Origin: JBCBJX01 sp038522735
Lineage (GTDB): Bacteria; Pseudomonadota; Alphaproteobacteria; Caulobacterales; Parvularculaceae
DNA length: 12,030 nt
Assembly (NCBI GenBank): GCA_038522735.1
Contig: JBCBJX010000094.1
Coordinates: forward strand, 1-12,030
Direction of reading: 5' to 3'
In this document: positions 7,272 to 12,030 of the stretch, piece by piece
Numbering within the stretch: position 1 is the stretch's first letter
Layout of the letters: each line of letters opens with the position of its first letter
Notes under the pieces: generated by a model
The model's input: only the letters and a program-made list of their open reading frames with translations
What the model was told of the DNA's origin: nothing
Databases searched by the model: none
Program-made: the position numbers and the translations under genes

Positions 7272-7946
7272 TTAGAACGCGTCTTGGGTGTGCTCGATCC
7301 CGGCGTCGTGCGTCAACGATCCGGCTGACAACGCGACGAGGGCTCCGCAGGCGGCGCCGATGAGCAGCCAGCGCACCGCGCCGCGGCTGCGGGCAGTGGC
7401 GAATTCGCGGCCCGTCGCGACGGCGAGCAGCGCGCCCGCGACGCCGCCGAGCAACAGCCCGAGAGGACGGGCGTCGATCGCGTCCGTGAGGTTGAGGGCG
7501 AGGATCGCGCCCGCCGGCGTCGTCAGCGCCGCCCCGGCGAAGGCGAGCGGGGCCGAAAGCGCCGGACGGAGGTCGACGGCGCGGAGGAGATAGAAAAGCA
7601 CCGCCCCCTCCCCGACCTCGTGCAGGATCAGGCCGAACACCGCGATCACCCCGGTCAGGTGATCGACCTCAAAAGCCGCCGCATAGACGAGCCCGTCGGC
7701 GAGCGAGTGCGCGACGACCACGGCGATCGGGAGGAGCGCGCTCCAACGGGCGTTCCAGCCTGCGCCGTCGGCGAGGCGCCCGACGAGCTGTAGCGCCGCA
7801 AAGCCGGCGGCGAAGGCGTACCAGGCGTCGGCGCCCGCGAGGCGGGCGGCTTCCGGCCCCACATGGAGAAGCGCGGTCGCCGCGAGAACGCCAGCGGCCG
7901 CGGGCCCGAGACGCAGGCGCAAGCCGTCCGCCAGGCGCGCTTTCAT
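7272..7946 (-). CDS. ZIP-family metal transporter (true N-terminus probably upstream of this ATG)
   Basis: From ATG 7946 this encodes 224 residues of a ZIP-type (ZupT/BbZIP-like) inner-membrane transporter that would take up zinc or another divalent metal. Key signs are LLHVGPEA (26-33), AHSLADGL (79-86) with His80 and Asp84, and LHEVGEG (108-114) with His109, Glu110 and Glu113. The last two resemble the HNFPEG and HE/QD-x-PEG metal sites of ZIP helices 4 and 5. I count seven hydrophobic helices from this start, whereas ZIP proteins have eight. The in-frame sequence upstream encodes a good missing first helix (VLHPAIAASGAAAFAATVGL, then WLAA), open back to 8096, but without any ATG, GTG or TTG. 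No ribosome site precedes ATG 7946. The start is therefore unresolved. It is followed 17 bases later by the kinase gene and lies downstream of glpK. Confidence 0.75.
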   Translation of the reverse strand: MKARLADGLRLRLGPAAAGVLAATALLHVGPEAARLAGADAWYAFAAGFAALQLVGRLADGAGWNARWSALLPIAVVVAHSLADGLVYAAAFEVDHLTGVIAVFGLILHEVGEGAVLFYLLRAVDLRPALSAPLAFAGAALTTPAGAILALNLTDAIDARPLGLLLGGVAGALLAVATGREFATARSRGAVRWLLIGAACGALVALSAGSLTHDAGIEHTQDAF

Positions 7947-8091
7947 CGCCGCGAGCCAGAGCCCGACCGTCGCAGCGAAGGCGGCGGCGCCCGAAGCGGC
8001 GATCGCGGGGTGCAGAACGAAATCGATGGGCTTAGCCGACGGTCGTGACCGCCTCTCCGTGGCCGTCCCGGCAAGAAGCGGAACGCGTGAT

Positions 8092-8104
8092 GTTATTCAG
8101 TAAC
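8092..8104. promoter_or_regulatory. AT-rich inverted repeat upstream of the ZIP gene
   Basis: GTTAT-TCA-GTAAC is an inverted repeat with one G-T mismatch, in an AT-rich patch that stands out from GC-rich surroundings between glpK and the ZIP gene. With the preceding bases, the left half reads ATGTTAT, like one half of the ATGTTAT/ATAACAT boxes reported for alphaproteobacterial Zur, but the right half does not match well. It may be part of a promoter or operator for the ZIP-kinase pair. Confidence 0.25.
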
Positions 8105-8125
8105 CCGCTGGATTTACGCCTTCGC

Positions 8126-9622
8126 TCAGGACCGTGCAACGGCGAGCACCGCCTCGACGCAGGCCCGCCAGCGCGATCGGCGGCCCGCGCGCTCGGCCTC
8201 GTCCAACCGCGGCTCGAAACGCCGTTCCGGGGCTGCGGCCGCGGCGATGGTGTCGAGGCGCTCATAGACGCCGAGCTGGAGGCCCGCGAGCCGCGCTGCG
8301 CCGAGGGCGGTCGTCTCCAGCACGGGCGGGCGCTCGACGGCGACGCCGAGGATGTCGGCGAGGCTCTGGGAGAACCAGTCGTTCGCCGCCATGCCCCCGT
8401 CGATGCGCAGCGTCGTGACTGGAAAGCCGTCGGCCGCCATGGCGGCGAGGAGATCGTCCGTCTGGTGGACGACGCCTTCGAGGGCGGCGCGGGCGAGTTC
8501 GTCCGGACCCGTTGCGCGGCTCATGCCGAAGACCGCGGCCCGGGCGCCCGGCTCCCAATGGGGCGCGCCCATGCCGGCGAAGGCCGGAACCATGACGACC
8601 TGGCTGTCGGCTGCGGCGCGGGCCGCCCGCCCGGCGGTCTCCGCGGACGCGGCGATGACGCCGAGACCGTCGCGCATCCACTGGACGGCCGCACCGGCGA
8701 TGAAGATAGACCCTTCGATCGCGTACGTTGTGTTATCGCCGATCCGTGCGGCGACGGTGGAGAGCAGCTTGTTCTTCGATTGCGCGACAACGTCGCCTGT
8801 ATGAACGAGCGCGAAGCAGCCGGTGCCGAAAGTGCATTTCGCCTCGCCTGGATGGAAGCAGGCCTGCCCGACCGCGGCGGCCTGCTGGTCGCCCGCAACG
8901 CCGAGGATCGGGAGCGGTCGGTTGAAGAGGCCGGTCGCGGTCGTTCCGTAGTCGTCGGCGCTTCCGCGCACCTCTGGCAGGACGCCGGCAGGCACGTTGA
9001 AGAGCTTCAGAAGTTCGGCGTCCCATGCGCCTGAATGGATATTGAAAAGGCTGGTCCGGCTCGCGTTCGTCGCGTCCGTTGCGTGGACGGCGCCGTTCGT
9101 CAGTTTCCAGAGGAGCCAGCTGTCGACCGTGCCGGCGGCGAGCTCGCCGCGCTCCGCGCGCGCCCGGGCGCCGTCGACATGGTCGAGGATCCAGGCGAAC
9201 TTCGTCGCCGAAAAATAAGGATCGACGACGAGGCCCGTCCGCTCCCGGACGAGCGGCTCGGCGCCGTCCGCTGCGAGCCGCCGGCAGGTCTCCGCGGTTC
9301 GCCGGTCCTGCCAGACGATCGCGTTCATCAGCGGGCGGCCGCTCGCGCGCTCCCAGACGATGGCGGTTTCGCGCTGGTTCGTAAGGCCGAGCGCCGCAAC
9401 GGAGACGCCCTTCGCTTCGGCTTCGGCGATCGCGCCGCGGGCGCTCTCGAGGCTCGTCCGCCAGACCTCCTCCGGGTCGTGCTCGACCCACCCTTCCGCC
9501 GGATAGATCTGCGGCAGTTCTTCCTGCGCCGAGGCGAGGATCGCGCCGCCCGCGTCGAAAACGATGGCGCGGCTGCTGGTCGTGCCCTGATCAATGGCGA
9601 GGATCGCGGTCCGATCGACCAC
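8126..9622 (-). CDS. glpK: Glycerol kinase
   Basis: A 498-residue FGGY-family kinase that phosphorylates glycerol to sn-glycerol 3-phosphate with ATP in the cytosol. The N-terminal phosphate-binding DQGTTSSR (11-18) is intact. Glycerol-contact residues align well with E. coli GlpK: Arg84-Glu85 in TNQRET, Trp104 in AIVWQDRR, Tyr136 in VDPYFSATK, and the catalytic Asp245 in GVAGDQQAA. The ATP-domain motif FGTGCF (265-270) and the LRIDGGMAANDWFSQ segment near 400 (FGGY signature region) are present. Length is standard. The start is GTG at 9620-9622 with GGGAG 6 bases upstream on the minus strand, followed at once by the conserved N-terminus. The usual partners glpF, glpD and glpR are not in the window. 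The gene is divergent from the GH19 gene, and a downstream gap of about 180 bases separates it from the ZIP gene. Confidence 0.96.
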   Translation of the reverse strand: MVDRTAILAIDQGTTSSRAIVFDAGGAILASAQEELPQIYPAEGWVEHDPEEVWRTSLESARGAIAEAEAKGVSVAALGLTNQRETAIVWERASGRPLMNAIVWQDRRTAETCRRLAADGAEPLVRERTGLVVDPYFSATKFAWILDHVDGARARAERGELAAGTVDSWLLWKLTNGAVHATDATNASRTSLFNIHSGAWDAELLKLFNVPAGVLPEVRGSADDYGTTATGLFNRPLPILGVAGDQQAAAVGQACFHPGEAKCTFGTGCFALVHTGDVVAQSKNKLLSTVAARIGDNTTYAIEGSIFIAGAAVQWMRDGLGVIAASAETAGRAARAAADSQVVMVPAFAGMGAPHWEPGARAAVFGMSRATGPDELARAALEGVVHQTDDLLAAMAADGFPVTTLRIDGGMAANDWFSQSLADILGVAVERPPVLETTALGAARLAGLQLGVYERLDTIAAAAAPERRFEPRLDEAERAGRRSRWRACVEAVLAVARS

Positions 9623-9631
9623 AGGCGTCTC

Positions 9632-9646
9632 CCTTGTTTTTCAAGG
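9632..9646 (-). promoter_or_regulatory. Short hairpin overlapping the glpK ribosome binding region
   Basis: On the minus strand CCTTG-AAAAA-CAAGG forms a 5-bp stem whose 3' arm runs into the GGGAG Shine-Dalgarno of glpK (plus-strand 9629-9633). If it folds in the mRNA it could partly mask the ribosome site. The stem is short and may be chance. Confidence 0.2.
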
Positions 9647-9753
9647 ACCTTCGCCCGAGGCGGCCCGCTTGGCCAGAGTTGTCCGCGCGCGCCCGCCCGC
9701 CGGCATCATCGACACCGCGCGACCGGCCGCCTAAAACAGAAACGAGGGACAAC

Positions 9754-11070
9754 ATGGGGGACGAGGCCGTGCAATTTTTCGGCGTCAAAAACATCGATCT
9801 CATCGACGTCAACAAGCTCGCGCGCCAACTGCCGAAGGCGAGCGCGAGGCGCATGGCGATTCGCACGCGCTATATCGGCGCGATCCTCAGATCCTACGAC
9901 ACCATGAAGCGCTACGGCATCGATAATCCGCTGCGCCTCGCCCACTTCCTCGGCCAGGGCATCTACGAGACCGGCTGGCTCGGCTATGACGGCGAGAACC
10001 TGAAATACAGCGCCGACGGACTTCTGAAGATTTTCGGGAAGTACTTCCCCGACCGCGAGACGGCGAAGGAGTACGAATACCAGCCGGAACAGATCGCCAA
10101 CCGGGTCTACGCGAATCGCATGGGAAACGGCGATGAAGCCTCGGGCGACGGCTGGCGCTATCGCGGGCGCGGGTTCTTTCAGCTAACCGGCAAGAACAAC
10201 TATCGCAAGTTCGGCGAGATGTCGGGGATCGATCTCCTCGGCGACCCGGACATCATTCAGCGGGACCTGAAAAAGTCCGTGGAGGTCGCCGCCGCCTATT
10301 TCGGAAAGACGGGTCTTGGGAAGTATGCGGACGCCAACGACGCGGCGGCGGTCTCGCGCGGCGTCAACCGCGGAAACCCGAATTCACGGTATGCGGCCCA
10401 CGGCGAAGACGACCGGGTCAAATGGACGAATGAAGTTCTGCAGCTGACCGGCGATCCGGGCGCCGTTCTCGACGACGGCGTCCTGCGGTCCGGCGACGGC
10501 GGGCCGAAGGTGACGGCCCTCCAGAACGATCTCATCGCGCTCGGCTATGATCTGGGCGCCGCCGACGGCGATTTCGGCAAGAAGACCCGCCGCGCGCTTC
10601 TCGCCTTCCAGGCCGAGCACGGCCTCGATCCGACGGGCGAAGGCGACGAGGCGACCCTTTCTGCGATCGAAGACGCGCTCGACGCCGCCAAACCTGCTCA
10701 GCCGACGGAGCTTGAGATCACGAGCGAAACGGACGCGAAGCGCCGCGCCGGTGAGACGGTGACCGCCAATGGCGGCGTCGGCGTCGCGGGAGCGGGCGCC
10801 GCTGCAGCGGCGGGCGCCGGCGTGCTGGAGGAAACAGGCGTCCTCGAACAGGCCGGAAAAGTCGCCGATCAGCTGACGGGCACGGAGGAAGACGAAACGA
10901 CCGTCGCCGAAACGTCGGTCGCGCCGATCGTCGAGCCCGCGCCGGTTGAGGAAACGAGCGACTGGTTCCCAATCATCGTCTTCTCGGTGATCCTGATCGT
11001 CGGCGTCTACGTCCTCCTCCGGGCCCGGCATAATTCGAAGAAGCGCGTGGAGCGGTTCAGGCTCGGCTAA
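9754..11070 (+). CDS. GH19 lysozyme/endolysin-like enzyme with PG-binding domain and C-terminal membrane anchor
   Basis: A 438-residue protein. Residues about 20-232 are a GH19 (chitinase/lysozyme-type) domain that would cleave the glycan of peptidoglycan: Glu72 in GIYETGW and Glu81 in GENLKYSA match the two acidic catalytic positions of bacterial GH19 lysozymes. They are followed by NRVYANRMGNG (117-127), the hallmark WRYRGRGFFQLTGKNNY (134-150), and SRGVNRGN. Residues about 247-310 form a peptidoglycan-binding domain (PG_binding_1), with VTALQNDLIALGY and DGDFGKKTRRALLAFQ. Then come an Ala/Gly/Glu-rich linker (about 312-402), one hydrophobic helix (about 404-423) and a basic tail (RARHNSKKRVERFR). 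There is no N-terminal signal peptide. ATG 9754 follows GAGGG by 5 bases; an in-frame TTG at 9634 lies in the glpK leader and is rejected. No holin, spanin or phage structural genes flank it. Its stop overlaps the convergent acyl-CoA dehydrogenase stop. Confidence 0.87.
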   Translation: MGDEAVQFFGVKNIDLIDVNKLARQLPKASARRMAIRTRYIGAILRSYDTMKRYGIDNPLRLAHFLGQGIYETGWLGYDGENLKYSADGLLKIFGKYFPDRETAKEYEYQPEQIANRVYANRMGNGDEASGDGWRYRGRGFFQLTGKNNYRKFGEMSGIDLLGDPDIIQRDLKKSVEVAAAYFGKTGLGKYADANDAAAVSRGVNRGNPNSRYAAHGEDDRVKWTNEVLQLTGDPGAVLDDGVLRSGDGGPKVTALQNDLIALGYDLGAADGDFGKKTRRALLAFQAEHGLDPTGEGDEATLSAIEDALDAAKPAQPTELEITSETDAKRRAGETVTANGGVGVAGAGAAAAAGAGVLEETGVLEQAGKVADQLTGTEEDETTVAETSVAPIVEPAPVEETSDWFPIIVFSVILIVGVYVLLRARHNSKKRVERFRLG

Positions 11071-12030
11071 AGCCCGAGCTGCCTGGCGGCGAGGTCGTTC
11101 ATGATCTCTTCAGAGCCGCCGCCGATCGCCATGACGCGGACCTCGCGGTAGATCCGCTCGACCCTCTGGCCCCGGATGAAACCTGCGCCGCCGAGGATCT
11201 GCATCGCTTCGCGGGCGCAGTGCTCCATCGTCCGGGTCGCCTGCACCTTGAGGAGCGACAGTTCCGCGATCGGCGAGGCGCCGTCCGCGACGAGGGCGGC
11301 GCACCAGTCGAGATAGGCGGTCGTCGCGTGAACGCGGCGGACCATCTCGGCGAACTTGTGACGGATCACCTGGTGCTTCGAGAGCGGCTTGCCGAAAGTC
11401 GTCCGCTCCCGCGCCCAGTTCGCCGCGTCCTCAATGCACACCCGGGCAAAGGCGGCGGACTGGGCGGCCATGGAGAGCCGCTCCATGTTGAAATTGCCGA
11501 CGATGCCGAGGAAGCCGCGGTTTTCTTCGCCGATGAGGTTTTCAGCCGGCACGCGCACGTCGTCGAAATGAATGGACGCCGTATCGGAGGCCCACCAGCC
11601 CATCTTCTGCAGCGGCGTGCGCGTCACGCCCGGCCGGTCCGTTTCGACGAGAAGGAAGGATAGCCCGCCCGCGCCCTCGCCGCCCGTGCGGACGGCGACG
11701 GTGAGGAAGTCCGCCCGGCAGCCGGTCGTGATGTAAGTCTTTTCTCCGTTGACGATGTAATCATCGCCGTCTCGAACGGCGCGGGTGCGGATGTTTGCGA
11801 CGTCCGAACCGCCGGAGGGTTCGGTGACGCAGAGGGAGATGAGCTTCTCGCCCGCAAGAACCGGCGGCGCGACGCGACGCTTCAGCGCCTCCGAGCCGAG
11901 GGCCATCACCGGCGGCAGGCCGATGCCGTGGGTCATGAGGCCGGCGACGATCCCGCCGGCCCCCGGACGCGCGAGCTCCTCCTGTGCGATGATCGCATGG
12001 AAGACGTCCGTCCCGTCGCCGACGCCGCCG
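11067..12030 (-). CDS. Acyl-CoA dehydrogenase (partial, N-terminus beyond window edge)
   Basis: The frame is open to the window edge and gives 320 residues; roughly 60 N-terminal residues are missing for a normal protein of about 380. The protein is an FAD-dependent, cytosolic flavoenzyme making the alpha-beta double bond in an acyl-CoA. Signature 1 is seen in CVTEPSGGSDVAN, and signature 2 in QILGGAGFIRGQRVERIYRE. RERTTFGKPL is the conserved segment near the FAD and tetramer contacts. The MCAD-type catalytic Glu (IYEGT-like) is replaced: the C-terminus reads AIGGGSEEIMND. A glutamate in NFNMERLSMA matches the helix-G catalytic base of isovaleryl- and long-chain acyl-CoA dehydrogenases. The KMGWWASDTA segment is common in FadE-like enzymes. 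Substrate length or branching cannot be told. An in-frame ATG at 11936 is internal and not the start. Confidence 0.9.
   Translation of the reverse strand, partial: GGVGDGTDVFHAIIAQEELARPGAGGIVAGLMTHGIGLPPVMALGSEALKRRVAPPVLAGEKLISLCVTEPSGGSDVANIRTRAVRDGDDYIVNGEKTYITTGCRADFLTVAVRTGGEGAGGLSFLLVETDRPGVTRTPLQKMGWWASDTASIHFDDVRVPAENLIGEENRGFLGIVGNFNMERLSMAAQSAAFARVCIEDAANWARERTTFGKPLSKHQVIRHKFAEMVRRVHATTAYLDWCAALVADGASPIAELSLLKVQATRTMEHCAREAMQILGGAGFIRGQRVERIYREVRVMAIGGGSEEIMNDLAARQLGL

Noticed and set aside
8040..8051. CGGTC-GT-GACCG inverted repeat
   Set aside because: Arms of five with a 2-base spacer cannot form a hairpin, and it lies within the probable 5' part of the ZIP frame; it is likely chance in GC-rich DNA.
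8045..9034. 329-codon plus-strand open frame opposite glpK
   Set aside because: Shadow of a clear glycerol kinase gene; no motif and no ribosome site seen.
9634..9753. N-terminal extension of the GH19 protein from TTG 9634
   Set aside because: Arg/Pro-rich, no signal peptide, overlaps the glpK leader, and a good GAGGG site precedes ATG 9754.
9623..11070. Prophage remnant around the GH19 enzyme
   Set aside because: Flanking genes are glycerol kinase and an acyl-CoA dehydrogenase; there is no holin, integrase, tail gene or attachment repeat in view.

Overview
The window is a GC-rich (roughly two thirds G+C by eye), densely coded chromosomal stretch. The gene families and the GC-biased third codon positions suggest an alphaproteobacterium; this is inference, because there is no rRNA or other marker here. 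It holds eight complete protein genes and two cut by the window edges. I see no tRNA, rRNA, CRISPR array, insertion sequence or prophage cluster.

Layout. (1) Positions 1-60, minus strand: the first 20 codons of an exported protein, essentially just its signal peptide. (2) 282-1448, plus: a PLP-dependent trans-sulfuration enzyme of the cystathionine gamma-synthase/gamma-lyase type. (3) 1452-2210, minus: a glutathione S-transferase-fold protein. (4) 2383-4935, plus: a large secreted M14-type zinc carboxypeptidase-like protein with a C-terminal amidotransferase-like domain. (5) 4932-6341, minus: an AGCS-family sodium:alanine/glycine symporter. (6) 6342-6546: a gap containing a candidate promoter and four inverted repeats. 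(7) 6547-7254 and 7272-7946, minus: a small soluble histidine kinase-like protein and a ZIP-family metal transporter, 17 bases apart and probably co-transcribed. (8) 8126-9622, minus: glycerol kinase GlpK. (9) 9754-11070, plus: a GH19 lysozyme-like muralytic enzyme with a peptidoglycan-binding domain and a C-terminal membrane anchor. (10) 11067-12030, minus: an acyl-CoA dehydrogenase missing its N-terminus at the window edge.

The genes do not form one pathway. They read as housekeeping and nutrient-use genes: sulfur amino acid metabolism, peptide degradation, amino acid uptake, metal uptake, glycerol use and acyl-CoA oxidation. Convergent pairs are packed extremely tightly (a 3-base gap once, 4-base stop-codon overlaps twice), while divergent pairs leave about 130-220 bases for promoters. 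No gap exceeds about 225 bases.

I found no clear new multi-gene system. The points most worth a second look are: the ZIP transporter, whose first membrane helix is encoded upstream of its only usable ATG with no ATG, GTG or TTG codon to start it; the signal-less GH19 enzyme with a membrane anchor at its C-terminus; the ZIP-kinase gene pair; and the inverted repeats between the kinase and the symporter.
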